From positions 186,001-250,000 of the forward strand of contig NZ_PHQQ01000002.1 in NCBI RefSeq assembly GCF_002909235.1: 64,000 nucleotides of DNA. The letters run 5' to 3'. Made by a program: the position numbers and the translations under genes. Under the pieces are notes generated by a model. That model had not been told where the DNA came from. It searched no databases and saw nothing but the letters and a program-made list of their open reading frames with translations. The stretch is from Arenibacter catalasegens (GTDB lineage: Bacteria; Bacteroidota; Bacteroidia; Flavobacteriales; Flavobacteriaceae). Position 1 is the stretch's first letter; every line of letters starts with the position of its first letter. Below, one piece after another: positions 8,479 to 19,658 of this stretch.

Positions 8479-9762
8479 TTATCGCTTCTCCACCGGAATA
8501 AAAGGCCTCAAAGTCTCTCCTATATATACTTGTCTAGGACGACCAATTGGTTCGTTTTTCAATCTCATTTCCTTCCATTGGGCAATCCAGCCCGGTAAGC
8601 GGCCTAATGCAAACATAACTGTGAACATTTCTGTTGGGATACCCAAAGCCCTATATATAATACCTGAGTAAAAATCCACATTAGGATATAATTTTCTATC
8701 TACAAAATATTTATCTTCCAAGGCTTCCTTGGCTAAACCTTTGGCTATATCCAAAATAGGATCATCAATACCCAAATCTGCCAAAACTTCCTCCGCGGCA
8801 CTTTTGATAATCTTTGCTCTTGGATCAAAATTCTTGTAAACTCTATGTCCAAAGCCCATTAAACGGAATGGATCGCTCTTATCCTTGGCCTTGGCCATAT
8901 ACTTTTTAGTATCTCCGCCATCAGCCTCAATAGCTTCTAGCATCTCTAATACTGCTTGGTTTGCCCCACCGTGCAATGGGCCCCAAAGAGCGCAAATACC
9001 GGCAGAAATAGATGCGAATAAACCTGCATGTGAAGAACCTACAATACGCACTGTCGAAGTAGAGCAATTTTGCTCATGGTCCGCGTGTAAGATCAACAAT
9101 TTATCCAAGGCATCTATAACAATCTTATTGGATTCATATCCATGATTGGGTTTTTTGAACATCATTTTATGAATATTCTCAACATAACCCAAAGAATCGT
9201 CCCCATAGTCTAATGGTAATCCTTTTTTCTTTCTTAAGGTCCAGGCTACCAACACTGGGAATTTGGCCAAGATTCTGACAATGGCCCAATACATTTCCTT
9301 TTCCGACGACACGTTTACAGACGTAGGGTTAAAAGCTATCAACGCACTAGTTAAACTGGAGAGTACGCCCATTGGATGTGCTGATTTTGGAAAACCATCC
9401 AAAATCTTCTTCATCTCCTCATCTACATGGGACTCACCCTTAATATCATGATGGAATTTTTCCAACTGGCTCTTATCCGGCAACTCCCCAAAAATCAACA
9501 AATAGGCTACTTCAAGAAAATCGGCTTTCTCAGCCAATTCCTCTATAGAATATCCTCGATACCTTAAAATCCCCTTTTCACCATCCAAGAAAGTAATAGC
9601 ACTCTCACAGGAGCCGGTATTCTTAAATCCAGGGTCTATTGTTATCATTCCCGAAGTGGCTCTCATCGTTTTGATGTCTATAGCCAATTCATTTTCGGTA
9701 CCTTCTATAACTGGAAATTCAAATTTTTTTCCGTTGTATTCTAAACTTGCGTTATTCGCCAT
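8479..9762 (-). CDS. gltA: Citrate synthase
   Basis: Condenses acetyl-CoA with oxaloacetate as the first step of the TCA cycle. At 427 residues it is the hexameric bacterial type with the N-terminal beta domain (YNGKKFEFPVIEG). The catalytic His lies in GPLHGGANQ, and the second His and Asp in MGFGHRVYKNFDPRAK. The C-terminal block IGRPRQVYIG, PVEKR is standard. The ATG at 9762 gives the normal N-terminus. It is on the minus strand, about 125 bases downstream of the glycogen synthase gene, and ends at a strong hairpin. Confidence 0.98.
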   Translation of the reverse strand: MANNASLEYNGKKFEFPVIEGTENELAIDIKTMRATSGMITIDPGFKNTGSCESAITFLDGEKGILRYRGYSIEELAEKADFLEVAYLLIFGELPDKSQLEKFHHDIKGESHVDEEMKKILDGFPKSAHPMGVLSSLTSALIAFNPTSVNVSSEKEMYWAIVRILAKFPVLVAWTLRKKKGLPLDYGDDSLGYVENIHKMMFKKPNHGYESNKIVIDALDKLLILHADHEQNCSTSTVRIVGSSHAGLFASISAGICALWGPLHGGANQAVLEMLEAIEADGGDTKKYMAKAKDKSDPFRLMGFGHRVYKNFDPRAKIIKSAAEEVLADLGIDDPILDIAKGLAKEALEDKYFVDRKLYPNVDFYSGIIYRALGIPTEMFTVMFALGRLPGWIAQWKEMRLKNEPIGRPRQVYIGETLRPFIPVEKR

Positions 9763-9887
9763 TTCTTAAATTCCTGTTTTATTCGATTCTTCGTAAAAAT
9801 ACTAAAAACACCCAAGGTTAACAATTCAACAATTCTTAATTATTATATAATTATGAAATCTTCAGGAAACCTGATATGATTTTGAAT

Positions 9888-11429
9888 CTATTGATTAATG
9901 GAATATAAATTTTTGTAATAGTCATCAACAGATTTTTCCCAAGTGAACCTCATCTTTTTTGCATTGCTCTGGATCTCCTTCCACTTAGGTTTATCATTTA
10001 CAAATACATCTAAAGCTTGATCTAATACAACGAGCATATTTTTAATTTTATCGTCATAGGTTTTACCATCAAAGCTAAACCCAGTCTTCATATGTTCTAC
10101 CGTATCTCTTAAGCCTCCCGTATTATGCACGAAACAAGGATTCCCGTTACGCATAGCCAACATTTGGCTAATACCACATGGTTCGAACAAACTAGGCATA
10201 AAATAGAGATCTGTTTCCAAATAGATCGAATCTATTAAATCTTCAGATTGCCCGTTGGTAAATATGAAATTCTTATGTTCATAACTCAATTGACGAAATA
10301 ACTCCTCATATTCAGGTGCGCCCGTACCCAACAACATGAAAATTCCATCAACCTTTTTAAGTCGCTTAAGAATCTCAACGAAAGCTTCTGGAGAACGTTT
10401 AAAAAAATAAAATTTCTGTTCCGTTAAACGAGCCACACTTGAGACTATAAATTTTGGCCTGTCAGTGACATATTCCATAACTTTCTCTCCCGTATGAGCC
10501 AAGAAATCAGCTTTGTACTTTTTGGATTCCTCCTGCAACCATCTAAATAAGGCCTTAACGGTATTGCGGTACAATAATCCTTTTTCGGCAACCCTAATGT
10601 TCTTATAATTGGAACCATTAAGTATTCCAAAAAGCCGCCCCTGATTATTGGCCTCCTGCAAGTCCAATTCCAAACTCTCTCCCCCAATAAACTCTGGTGG
10701 AGTGCTGGGCCTAAGCACATCATCCTTGTAGGAAGGAGACACGGTATGCACGGCATCTGCCAAACGAATACCCACGGCCATCAGGTTAATACAATCCTGA
10801 TACCTGTGGTCCATTAACCTTTTTACATCAAGAGACAAATTGGGAAACCAATTTCCGAGTGAGGAGTAATTATCGTAGAACGGACGTATGCCTTGAATTG
10901 CAAGGTTATGGATGGTATAAACATAGCGCATTTTCTTTAACGCCTGATATTCCGGATGGTAGGTTTTCAAGAACAGCAATAGGCTTGAATGCCAATCGTG
11001 CATATGTACAATATCCAAATGGCCAAAAGCATCCACTTTAATGGCCTCAGCCACGGCAGTACAAAAAATGGTAAACTTAATATTGTCAGTATAAAAGGCC
11101 TCTTCAGGATCATCATGGTATATATGACCAATTTCTCCAGCCGTAATTTCCGGATGATGTATTACGTAATGGTGTAAATTTGCAAACTCCTTTTTAGGCG
11201 CCACTTCATACAACTCAGCAACATATACGGTGCCCCGCAAGTTAAGATTTAGATTCGTGATCAAAGTACCATTCTGGTGTAATCTAGAATAGGAAGGCAC
11301 CACAACATGGGCCGTATCTCCCCTTTCTGAAATCTGCCTAGGAACATCCCTAACAACATCACCCATACCACCAGCCTTACACTTTAGAATGCCATCATTC
11401 TCTGCAGCTACAAATAGAAAGTTATTCAT
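9888..11429 (-). CDS. glgA: Glycogen/starch synthase, GT5 family
   Basis: Glucosyltransferase that extends alpha-1,4-glucan from a nucleotide-glucose donor. The 513-residue protein has the GT5 N-terminal loop KCKAGGMGDVV (the KxGGL donor-binding motif, here with Met). DIVHMHDWHSSL and YTIHNLAIQG follow in the first Rossmann half. The C-terminal half has SVARLTEQK and MPSLFEPCGISQM with the conserved catalytic Glu, then GGLRDTVEH. No other glycogen gene lies nearby. It is followed by citrate synthase and preceded by enolase, with the enolase terminator between them. Confidence 0.92.
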   Translation of the reverse strand: MNNFLFVAAENDGILKCKAGGMGDVVRDVPRQISERGDTAHVVVPSYSRLHQNGTLITNLNLNLRGTVYVAELYEVAPKKEFANLHHYVIHHPEITAGEIGHIYHDDPEEAFYTDNIKFTIFCTAVAEAIKVDAFGHLDIVHMHDWHSSLLLFLKTYHPEYQALKKMRYVYTIHNLAIQGIRPFYDNYSSLGNWFPNLSLDVKRLMDHRYQDCINLMAVGIRLADAVHTVSPSYKDDVLRPSTPPEFIGGESLELDLQEANNQGRLFGILNGSNYKNIRVAEKGLLYRNTVKALFRWLQEESKKYKADFLAHTGEKVMEYVTDRPKFIVSSVARLTEQKFYFFKRSPEAFVEILKRLKKVDGIFMLLGTGAPEYEELFRQLSYEHKNFIFTNGQSEDLIDSIYLETDLYFMPSLFEPCGISQMLAMRNGNPCFVHNTGGLRDTVEHMKTGFSFDGKTYDDKIKNMLVVLDQALDVFVNDKPKWKEIQSNAKKMRFTWEKSVDDYYKNLYSINQ

Positions 11430-11525
11430 TTAATCTAGAATTTGGTTGCACATCTTGGTTTATTGATAAAAGTATGATAATATAATTATTTATTTCTGAT
11501 AAGTAAACAAACCTCCTTTATATTT

Positions 11526-11563
11526 AAAAAAAAAAGCCATTCTTGGTAGAATGGCTTTTTTTT
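11526..11563 (-). terminator. Intrinsic terminator after enolase
   Basis: An 8-bp stem (GCCATTCT with AGAATGGC) around a four-base loop is flanked by a run of A on one side and T on the other. On the minus strand it is a classical intrinsic terminator starting 18 bases past the enolase stop; it can work in both directions. Confidence 0.9.
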
Positions 11564-11580
11564 GGCACTAAAATGTTGTA

Positions 11581-12891
<1,311 letters not shown>

Positions 12892-12908
12892 TTAGTTAAA
12901 TTAATTTG

Positions 12909-12916
12909 CAAATATA
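12909..12916 (-). promoter_or_regulatory. Candidate eno -7 element
   Basis: On the minus strand the word is TATATTTG, an exact fit to TAnnTTTG, 35 bases upstream of the enolase ATG. A good TTTG is not present at the usual -33 distance, so support is partial. Confidence 0.35.
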
Positions 12917-12992
12917 GCAAAGGCAGTGCTTTTAGCCCACTATTATTGGCTTTATTGGCCATTTAATAACAATAAATTAAAACTATAACGTT

Positions 12993-14105
12993 TTAGTTTG
13001 CTGTGGATTGGATCATTTCAAAAAATTGATCAAAAAGATAATCTGCATCATGTGGACCTGGACTTGCTTCAGGGTGGTACTGAACAGAAAATACGTTCTT
13101 ATTTTTCATTTTAATCCCAGCTACGGTATTGTCATTAAGATGAAGGTGGGTTATCTCCAAATCTGGATTTGCTTCTGTCTCCTCCCTATTAATGGCAAAA
13201 CCATGATTTTGGGAAGTAATCTCCCCTTTGCCGGTCACCAGATTCATAACTGGATGATTGATACCTCTATGCCCATTGTACATTTTATAGGTAGAAACCC
13301 CATTAGCCAATGCCAATACTTGGTGCCCCAGGCAAATACCAAATAATGGCTTGTCTGTTTTAATTATTTCCTTACACGAAGCTATTGCCTCATGTAATGG
13401 GTCTGGATCTCCCGGACCATTGGAGATAAAATAACCGTCCGGATTCCAGGCGCTCATTTCCTTGAAAGTAGCGTTGTACGGAAAAACCTTTATGTAGGCA
13501 TCCCTTTTCGCTAAATTGCGGAGGATATTTTTCTTAATTCCAATATCCAAGGCAGAAACTTTATATTTCGCATTCTTATCGCCGTAGAAATACGGTTCTT
13601 TGGTAGAAACCTTAGAGGAAAGCTCTAGACCTTCCATACTTGGTACATCTGCCAATTTCTTTTTAAGCTCCTCTATATTTTCTACGTCAGTAGAAATTAC
13701 AGCATTCATGGCTCCGTTATCTCGGATATAGCCAACCAAAGCCCTTGTATCCACATCAGAAATAGCGAACAGATTACTTTTATCCAAAAACTCCTGTAAA
13801 CTTAAATCAGCATTAGGTCTTGAATAGTTGTAACTGAAATTTTTACAAACCAAGCCGGATATCTTCACAGAATCAGATTCGACCTCCTCGTCATTGGCCC
13901 CATAATTCCCTATATGGGCATTTGTGGTTACCATTATTTGTCCATAATAGGAAGGATCCGTAAATATTTCCTGATAACCGGTCATTCCAGTGTTAAAACA
14001 AGCCTCTCCAAAGGCAGTTCCTTCCTTGTCCCCTACTGCCTTGCCGTGAAAAATGGTCCCATCGGCCAGCAACAATATTGCTTTTTTTCTTGTTTGATAC
14101 TTCAT
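12993..14105 (-). CDS. carA: Carbamoyl-phosphate synthase small (glutaminase) subunit
   Basis: Releases ammonia from glutamine for carbamoyl phosphate synthesis (arginine and pyrimidine pathways), working with CarB, which is not in this window. The product has 370 residues. The N-terminal CPSase domain (LLADGTIFHG, GYQEIFTDPSY) is followed by a class I amidotransferase domain with the nucleophile in FGICLGHQVLA and the His/Glu pair in QYHPEASPGPHD. An in-frame ATG at 14180 exists, but it would place the rplQ terminator hairpin in the coding region; the ATG at 14105 starts at the conserved KYQTRKKAILLLADG. Confidence 0.97.
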   Translation of the reverse strand: MKYQTRKKAILLLADGTIFHGKAVGDKEGTAFGEACFNTGMTGYQEIFTDPSYYGQIMVTTNAHIGNYGANDEEVESDSVKISGLVCKNFSYNYSRPNADLSLQEFLDKSNLFAISDVDTRALVGYIRDNGAMNAVISTDVENIEELKKKLADVPSMEGLELSSKVSTKEPYFYGDKNAKYKVSALDIGIKKNILRNLAKRDAYIKVFPYNATFKEMSAWNPDGYFISNGPGDPDPLHEAIASCKEIIKTDKPLFGICLGHQVLALANGVSTYKMYNGHRGINHPVMNLVTGKGEITSQNHGFAINREETEANPDLEITHLHLNDNTVAGIKMKNKNVFSVQYHPEASPGPHDADYLFDQFFEMIQSTAN

Positions 14106-14143
14106 TTTTGGTTTTACAATTTTTCGTTTTGCAAAAATAACAT

Positions 14144-14177
14144 AAAAAAAGGATAAGCTTTTAGGCTTATCCTTTTT
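14144..14177 (-). terminator. Intrinsic terminator after rplQ
   Basis: An 8-bp stem (GGATAAGC with GCTTATCC) with a six-base loop is flanked by A and T runs. It lies about 25 bases past the rplQ stop and ends the long ribosomal block before carA. Confidence 0.88.
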
Positions 14178-14202
14178 CAATTATAAATATTTAATAACAA
14201 TT

Positions 14203-14736
14203 TTACTCTTTAGAATCATCTGCTTTTGTTTCGGCTTCAGTTTCTGACTTTGTTTCTGCTTTTGCTGCCTCTTCTGCAACTGGAGCATCTTCTACTTTTT
14301 TGCTTTTACCCCTTCTTGTGGTCTTTTGCTTTTTAGGCTTACCTGCATTGTAAATTTCATTGAAATCTACAAGTTCGATCATGGCCATATCTGCATTATC
14401 CCCAAGACGATTTCCCAATTTAATAATTCTGGTATATCCTCCTGGTCTGTCAGCTACCTTTTCAGCAACACTGCTAAAAAGTTCGGTAACTGCATACTTG
14501 TCTCGAAGATTTTTAAAAACAATACGTCTGTTGTGAGTACCTTTTTCCACTGATTGATTATTTTCAGCTTTAGATTTGGTAATCAATGGCTCTACAAACT
14601 GCTTTAAGGCTTTTGCCTTGGCAACAGTTGTATTAATTCTCTTATGTTCTATTAATGAACAAGCCATGTTTGCCAACATAGACTTTCTATGGGCTTTCTT
14701 TCTTCCTAAATGATTAACTTTCTTACCGTGTCTCAT
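14203..14736 (-). CDS. rplQ: 50S ribosomal protein L17, with charged C-terminal tail
   Basis: Large-subunit protein near the exit tunnel, 177 residues. The conserved core at about residues 1-130 starts [17 protein letters not shown] and includes [10 protein letters not shown] and [10 protein letters not shown]. It is followed by a roughly 45-residue low-complexity tail rich in Lys, Glu and Ala, which is absent from the shorter proteobacterial form and, to my knowledge, common in Bacteroidota. It is the last gene of the alpha cluster, 56 bases after rpoA and before a strong terminator. Confidence 0.98.
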   Translation of the reverse strand: MRHGKKVNHLGRKKAHRKSMLANMACSLIEHKRINTTVAKAKALKQFVEPLITKSKAENNQSVEKGTHNRRIVFKNLRDKYAVTELFSSVAEKVADRPGGYTRIIKLGNRLGDNADMAMIELVDFNEIYNAGKPKKQKTTRRGKSKKVEDAPVAEEAAKAETKSETEAETKADDSKE

Positions 14737-14792
14737 TGTTCTTTTCTATAATCCTTCTTAGTCTTGGTTTCCCAGTTCCTTTGAAAGTTCAA

Positions 14793-15785
14793 TTAATCTT
14801 TATCCAATTTATATTTTGACAAATCCATTCCAAAGCTTAAGCCTTTATTGATAACCAATTCTTCCAATTCAGTTAAGGACTTTTTACCAAAGTTTCTAAA
14901 CTTCATCAAATCGTTCTTATTAAAAGAAACCAAATCACCAAGTGTATCTACTTCAGCAGCTTTTAAACAGTTCAATGCTCTAACAGAAAGATCCATATCA
15001 ACCAATTTGGTTTTCAATAGTTGACGCATATGCAATGATTCCTCATCATACGTCTCTGTTTGTGCAATCTCGTCAGCTTCCAACGTAATACGCTCGTCGG
15101 AGAACAACATAAAGTGGTGTATTAAAACTTTAGCTCCTTCGGTCAATGCCTCTTTTGGGTGAATTGAACCATCGGTTGCGATTTCAAAAACCAACTTCTC
15201 ATAATCGGTCTTTTGTTCTACACGAAAGTTTTCTATACTATACTTTACATTTTTTATAGGTGTAAAGATAGAATCTACAGCAATTGTACCAATTGGTGCA
15301 TTGGATTTTTTATTTTCCTCTGCTGGTACATACCCTCTACCTTTATCTATAGTAACCTCCATGTTAATGCTAACCTTGGGGTCCATGTTACAAATAACCA
15401 AATCTGGATTCAATACTTGATAACCAGAAATAAATTTTTGAAAATCACCTGCAGTCAATTGTTCCTTTCCACTAACAGAGATAGATACTGTTTCACTATC
15501 AACATCATCTATCTGTCTTTTGAAACGAACCTGTTTAAGGTTTAGAATGATTTCGGTAACATCTTCCACAACACCAGAAATTACAGAGAACTCATGTTCC
15601 ACCTTATCAATTCTAACAGAAGTGATAGCAAAACCTTCCAAGGACGAAAGCAAAACTCTTCTTAATGCGTTCCCAACAGTTAGGCCATAACCTGGTTCCA
15701 ACGGACGAAATTCGAATTTACCTTCGAAATCGGAGGAATCAATCATTATAACTTTATCGGGCTTCTGAAAATTTAATAATGCCAT
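14793..15785 (-). CDS. rpoA: DNA-directed RNA polymerase subunit alpha
   Basis: Scaffold subunit of RNA polymerase, 330 residues. The N-terminal dimerisation domain is visible as [19 protein letters not shown] and [14 protein letters not shown] linker leads to the C-terminal domain with helix-hairpin-helix segments [14 protein letters not shown] and [14 protein letters not shown], which contacts upstream DNA and activators. It has the normal length and start. It lies between rpsD (19 bases) and rplQ (56 bases), the usual alpha-operon order. Confidence 0.99.
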   Translation of the reverse strand: MALLNFQKPDKVIMIDSSDFEGKFEFRPLEPGYGLTVGNALRRVLLSSLEGFAITSVRIDKVEHEFSVISGVVEDVTEIILNLKQVRFKRQIDDVDSETVSISVSGKEQLTAGDFQKFISGYQVLNPDLVICNMDPKVSINMEVTIDKGRGYVPAEENKKSNAPIGTIAVDSIFTPIKNVKYSIENFRVEQKTDYEKLVFEIATDGSIHPKEALTEGAKVLIHHFMLFSDERITLEADEIAQTETYDEESLHMRQLLKTKLVDMDLSVRALNCLKAAEVDTLGDLVSFNKNDLMKFRNFGKKSLTELEELVINKGLSFGMDLSKYKLDKD

Positions 15786-15804
15786 AATTGGATCAGTGTT
15801 GTAT

Positions 15805-16410
15805 TTATTTAGAGTATAACTCGACTATTAATTGTTCTTTGATATTCTCTGGAATTTGCATTCTTTCAGGAATGGAAACAAAATTACCTTCCATTTTTTC
15901 AGAATTCCAAGTAATCCATTCGTACACGCTGCTATTTGCAGAAAGCGCATCATCGATTGCTCTTAAAGACTTAGACTTTTCCCTAACACCAACAACATCA
16001 CCGGGTTTTAAAGCATAAGATGGTATGTTAACCAACTCACCATTAACCGTAATATGTCTATGGGAAACCAATTGTCTTGCTCCACTTCTAGAAGGAGAGA
16101 TACCCATTCTGTAAACTACGTTATCTAAACGCGATTCACATAATTGAAGTAATACCTCACCAGTAACTCCTTTACTTCTATTTGCTTTCCCAAATATGTT
16201 CCGGAATTGTTTTTCCAAAATACCATAAGTGTATTTTGCTTTTTGCTTTTCCATTAACTGGATAGCGTATTCAGACTTTTTACCACGACGTCTGTTATTA
16301 CCGTGTTGTCCTGGAGGATAATTTCTTTTCTCAAAAGATTTATCATCTCCGAAAATCGCTTCCCCGAATTTACGGGCGATCTTTGTTTTTGGTCCTGTAT
16401 ATCTTGCCAT
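15805..16410 (-). CDS. rpsD: 30S ribosomal protein S4
   Basis: Primary 16S-binding protein of the small-subunit body, 201 residues. The start [17 protein letters not shown] and the S4 RNA-binding domain ([27 protein letters not shown]) are clear. The N-terminus lacks the four zinc-binding cysteines found in some bacteria. In other phyla S4 represses its own operon. A 103-base gap with a hairpin separates it from rpsK, the widest spacing in this part of the cluster, so a local control element is possible. Confidence 0.99.
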   Translation of the reverse strand: MARYTGPKTKIARKFGEAIFGDDKSFEKRNYPPGQHGNNRRRGKKSEYAIQLMEKQKAKYTYGILEKQFRNIFGKANRSKGVTGEVLLQLCESRLDNVVYRMGISPSRSGARQLVSHRHITVNGELVNIPSYALKPGDVVGVREKSKSLRAIDDALSANSSVYEWITWNSEKMEGNFVSIPERMQIPENIKEQLIVELYSK

Positions 16411-16484
16411 TTTCTTTTAGTTTGGAAACGTGATCATGAATTAAGGCTAATCCTTCGATAATCGTAACTACATTTCCTTGAAAC

Positions 16485-16497
16485 GCCCCTTTGGGGC
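16485..16497 (-). other. Short GC-rich hairpin between rpsK and rpsD
   Basis: A 5-bp GC stem (GCCCC with GGGGC) around an AAA loop, 16 bases past the rpsK stop in a 103-base gap. No T-run follows, so it is not a typical terminator. It could be an RNA control or processing element for rpsD; function not shown. Confidence 0.45.
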
Positions 16498-16513
16498 AAT
16501 TGATTACTATTAA

Positions 16514-16906
16514 TTATACTCTTCTTCTTTTAGGTGGTCTACAACCATTGTGCGGCATTGGAGTTACATCGATAATCTCTGTAACCTCAATTCCTGAGTT
16601 ATGGATGGAACGAATAGCAGATTCCCTACCATTTCCCGGTCCTTTTACATAAACCTTTACTTTTCTTAAACCAGCTTCATGAGCAACTTTAGCACAATCT
16701 TCAGAAGCTATTTGAGCTGCATACGGAGTGTTCTTTTTAGAACCTCTGAAACCCATTTTCCCAGCTGAAGACCAAGAGATTACATCACCCTTTTTGTTGG
16801 TTAAAGAAATAATAATATTATTAAAAGAAGCAGTAACATGAGCTTCGCCCACAGACTCTACTATAACCTTACGCTTCTTTGCTGCTTTTGCACTTGCCTT
16901 TGCCAT
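16514..16906 (-). CDS. rpsK: 30S ribosomal protein S11
   Basis: Small-subunit platform protein, 130 residues. Conserved segments include [36 protein letters not shown] and the C-terminal signature [18 protein letters not shown]. It follows rpsM by 13 bases in the alpha cluster. No unusual features. Confidence 0.99.
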   Translation of the reverse strand: MAKASAKAAKKRKVIVESVGEAHVTASFNNIIISLTNKKGDVISWSSAGKMGFRGSKKNTPYAAQIASEDCAKVAHEAGLRKVKVYVKGPGNGRESAIRSIHNSGIEVTEIIDVTPMPHNGCRPPKRRRV

Positions 16907-16919
16907 AATATCCTAATTA

Positions 16920-17294
16920 TTATTTAGTTGCTTTCTTCTTGTTAGCAACTGTTTTCCTCTTACCTTTTCTTGTTCTAGAGTTGTTCTTGGTACGTTGACC
17001 TCTTAAAGGCAAACCAGATCTATGGCGAATACCTCTATAACAACCTATATCCATTAAACGCTTAATGTTCAATTGGTTTTCAGAACGCAATTCCCCTTCT
17101 ATTGTCAAAGAAGAAACTGCCTCACGAATACGACCAATCTCATCATCGTTCCAGTCAGATACTTTGGTATCCTCACTTACTTGGGCGGTAGATAAAATCT
17201 CCTTAGCCCTACTGTTACCTATACCAAAGATATAGGTTAGGGCTATTACCCCTCTTTTCTGTTTTGGTATGTCTACACCTGCAATTCTTGCCAT
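16920..17294 (-). CDS. rpsM: 30S ribosomal protein S13
   Basis: Small-subunit head protein at the subunit interface, 124 residues. [29 protein letters not shown] and the signature [16 protein letters not shown] are visible, with a basic C-terminal tail. It starts two bases after the rpmJ stop and leads into rpsK. Normal length and start. Confidence 0.99.
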   Translation of the reverse strand: MARIAGVDIPKQKRGVIALTYIFGIGNSRAKEILSTAQVSEDTKVSDWNDDEIGRIREAVSSLTIEGELRSENQLNIKRLMDIGCYRGIRHRSGLPLRGQRTKNNSRTRKGKRKTVANKKKATK

Positions 17295-17296
17295 AA

Positions 17297-17413
17297 TTAC
17301 CCTTGTCTTTGTTTAAATCTAGGATTCTTTTTATTAATTACGTACAATCTGCCTTTTCTACGCACAATCTTGCACTCGGCACTTCTTTTCTTTATTGATG
17401 CTCTAACTTTCAT
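17297..17413 (-). CDS. rpmJ: 50S ribosomal protein L36, zinc-free form
   Basis: 38-residue protein starting [14 protein letters not shown] and ending NPRFKQRQG. Only one cysteine (residue 14) remains of the zinc-ribbon residues in the classical CxxC...C...H form, so it should not bind zinc. It sits nine bases after infA and two before rpsM, its usual place. Confidence 0.97.
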   Translation of the reverse strand: MKVRASIKKRSAECKIVRRKGRLYVINKKNPRFKQRQG

Positions 17414-17422
17414 CCTATTTAC

Positions 17423-17638
17423 TTAATATCTATATGTAATTCTTGCTTTACTCAAATCGTAGGGGCTCATCTCGAGCTTAACCTTATCCCCTGGAAGTAA
17501 CTTAATATAATGCATCCGCATTTTTCCAGAGATATGTGCTGTTACCACATGACCGTTTTCCAACTCCACGCGGAACATGGCATTTGACAATGCCTCAATT
17601 ATGCTTCCATCCTGCTCTATCGCTGCCTGTTTAGCCAT
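17423..17638 (-). CDS. infA: Translation initiation factor IF-1
   Basis: 71-residue OB-fold protein that binds the A site during initiation. [43 protein letters not shown] and the end RITYRY are diagnostic. It lies directly after secY (three-base gap); the adk and map genes found here in many other bacteria are absent. Confidence 0.99.
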   Translation of the reverse strand: MAKQAAIEQDGSIIEALSNAMFRVELENGHVVTAHISGKMRMHYIKLLPGDKVKLEMSPYDLSKARITYRY

Positions 17639-17641
17639 AAT

Positions 17642-18985
17642 CTATGCTACCTTTCTATTTTTACCTGATTTCATCAACCCGTCATAATGTCTGTTCAACA
17701 AATATGAATTTACTTGTTGTACTGTATCAATCGCAACACCTACCATAATCAACAATGAGGTTCCACCGTAAAACAATGCCCAACCTGCCTGTACATCCAT
17801 AAGCTTTACAATCACTGCCGGCAATACCGCCAATAATGCAAGGAACACAGATCCTGGTAAAGTAATCAATGACATAATCTTATCCAAGAAATCTCCAGTT
17901 TCCTTTCCTGGTCTAATTCCAGGAATAAAACCACCACTTCTTTTTAAATCATCAGCCATTTTATTTGTAGGTACCGTAATCGCCGTATAGAAATATGTAA
18001 AAACTATTATCAAAAATCCGAACAACAGATTGTAAGCCAATCCAAATATATCTTGGAACTGAACCTCCATCCACTGCCCCACGGCCGTGTTGTTAAAGGT
18101 CTTACCCAATAATCCTGGTGCAAACATTATAGCCTGTGCAAATATAATAGGCATAACTCCAGAAGCATTCAGTTTTAAAGGAATATACTGTCTAGATCCC
18201 ATGATATTTTTTTCATAACCACCGGAAGCGGTTCTTCTTGCGTACTGGACCGGAATCTGACGCGTCGCCATCACCAACAATACACATAACAATATCACAG
18301 CGAACCATATAATAACTTCAATAAGCATGAACATAAGTCCACCGTTGTTATTTGCCGTTCTTGATATAAATTCCTGAACAAAATTCTGTGGCATATTGGC
18401 TATAATACCAACCATAATCAATAAGGAAATACCATTACCAATACCCTTATCAGTAATCTTCTCACCCAACCACATTGCGAAAATTGTTCCTGCAACCAAA
18501 ATTATTACCGATGGGATAATAAAATCAAACCCCTTACCAAATACAAAGGCACTATCAGGAACACCCAAGGCACCCAAACTATACAAATAAGCTGGAGCTT
18601 GAACAATACAAATTCCAATGGTAAGCCATCTGGTTATTTGATTGATCGTCTTTCTTCCACTTTCACCTTCCTTTTGTAATTTTTGAAGATAAGGAATAGC
18701 TATACCCATTAACTGCACAACAATAGATGCAGAAATATAGGGCATAATTCCCAACGCAAAAACCGAGGCATTGGATAAAGCTCCACCTGTAAAGGCATTC
18801 AATATTCCCAAAATACCACTATCAGTACTCGATGCCAAAGCACCTAATTGGGTAGAATCAATACCCGGAAGAACTACCTGGGCACCGAAACGATACACCA
18901 AAAGCAAACCAAGGGTAACAATAATCCTGCCCCTAAGCTCTTCAATCTTCCAAATATTTGATAATGTCTCGAAAAATTTCTTCAT
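17642..18985 (-). CDS. secY: Preprotein translocase subunit SecY
   Basis: Channel subunit of the general secretion system in the inner membrane, 447 residues with ten predicted helices. Plug and channel landmarks include YRFGAQVVLPGID, ALGIMPYISASIVVQLM (TM2b) and LQKEGESGRKTINQITR. The cytosolic ribosome- and SecA-binding loops contain ARRTASGGYEKN and the segment DDLKRSGGFIPGIRPG. It lies between rplO and infA, the classical spc-cluster position. Confidence 0.99.
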   Translation of the reverse strand: MKKFFETLSNIWKIEELRGRIIVTLGLLLVYRFGAQVVLPGIDSTQLGALASSTDSGILGILNAFTGGALSNASVFALGIMPYISASIVVQLMGIAIPYLQKLQKEGESGRKTINQITRWLTIGICIVQAPAYLYSLGALGVPDSAFVFGKGFDFIIPSVIILVAGTIFAMWLGEKITDKGIGNGISLLIMVGIIANMPQNFVQEFISRTANNNGGLMFMLIEVIIWFAVILLCVLLVMATRQIPVQYARRTASGGYEKNIMGSRQYIPLKLNASGVMPIIFAQAIMFAPGLLGKTFNNTAVGQWMEVQFQDIFGLAYNLLFGFLIIVFTYFYTAITVPTNKMADDLKRSGGFIPGIRPGKETGDFLDKIMSLITLPGSVFLALLAVLPAVIVKLMDVQAGWALFYGGTSLLIMVGVAIDTVQQVNSYLLNRHYDGLMKSGKNRKVA

Positions 18986-18997
18986 AGTATTCTTTGC

Positions 18998-19450
18998 TTA
19001 TAAACTTATAGCCTCACCACCTGCAGCCTCAATAGCGGCTTTTGCTGTAGCTGTAAATTTATGTACAGAAACTTTAAGGGAAGCTTTTAGCTCTCCATTA
19101 CCAAGAATCTTAACCAAATCGTTTTTACCAACCAATCCATTTTCCACAAGGGCTTCTAAAGTAACTATATCCTTAATAGCTCCTTTATCTACCAATTCCT
19201 GTAATTTTTCAAGATTGATACCTGCGTAATCCTTTCTATTGATATTCGTAAAACCAAACTTTGGCACACGTCTCTGCAATGGCATTTGACCACCTTCGAA
19301 ACCAATTTTCTTAGAATAACCAGACCTGGATTTAGCACCTTTATGCCCTCTGGTAGCAGTACCTCCTTTACCGGAACCCTGACCTCTACCTATGACTTTA
19401 CCGGCTTTTCGGACAGCTCCTTCCGCTGGTTTTAAATTACTTAAATTCAT
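18998..19450 (-). CDS. rplO: 50S ribosomal protein L15
   Basis: 150 residues. The basic glycine-rich N-terminus (GRGQGSGKGGTATRGHKGAKSR) and the globular C-terminal half with the signature region KDLVKILGNGELKASLKV are clear. It follows rpmD by 15 bases and precedes secY by 12. Confidence 0.99.
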   Translation of the reverse strand: MNLSNLKPAEGAVRKAGKVIGRGQGSGKGGTATRGHKGAKSRSGYSKKIGFEGGQMPLQRRVPKFGFTNINRKDYAGINLEKLQELVDKGAIKDIVTLEALVENGLVGKNDLVKILGNGELKASLKVSVHKFTATAKAAIEAAGGEAISL

Positions 19451-19465
19451 AACACCAAAATTATA

Positions 19466-19645
19466 TTAAGCCTCCTCAGTGGAAACTAAGTGTTTAACTT
19501 TATTTATCATCCCAAGAATATTAGAAGTAGCATCATGTTCAACTACTTGTCCTATTCTACGTAAACCAAGAGCCTCTAATGTTCTCTTTTGATTTTGAGC
19601 TCTTTTAATACTGCTCTTTACCTGTTTTACTTTAATCTTTCCCAT
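19466..19645 (-). CDS. rpmD: 50S ribosomal protein L30
   Basis: 59 residues, MGKIKVKQVKSSIKRAQNQ to STEEA. The ferredoxin-like L30 fold is recognised from IKRAQNQKRTLEALGLRR and GQVVEHDAT. It lies 13 bases after rpsE and 15 before rplO, the conserved position. It encodes the short bacterial form. Confidence 0.97.
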   Translation of the reverse strand: MGKIKVKQVKSSIKRAQNQKRTLEALGLRRIGQVVEHDATSNILGMINKVKHLVSTEEA

Positions 19646-19658
19646 TATATTCTTGGTT

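Noticed and set aside
14106-14180. N-terminal extension of carA
   Set aside because: It runs through the rplQ terminator hairpin and is not conserved in the CarA family.
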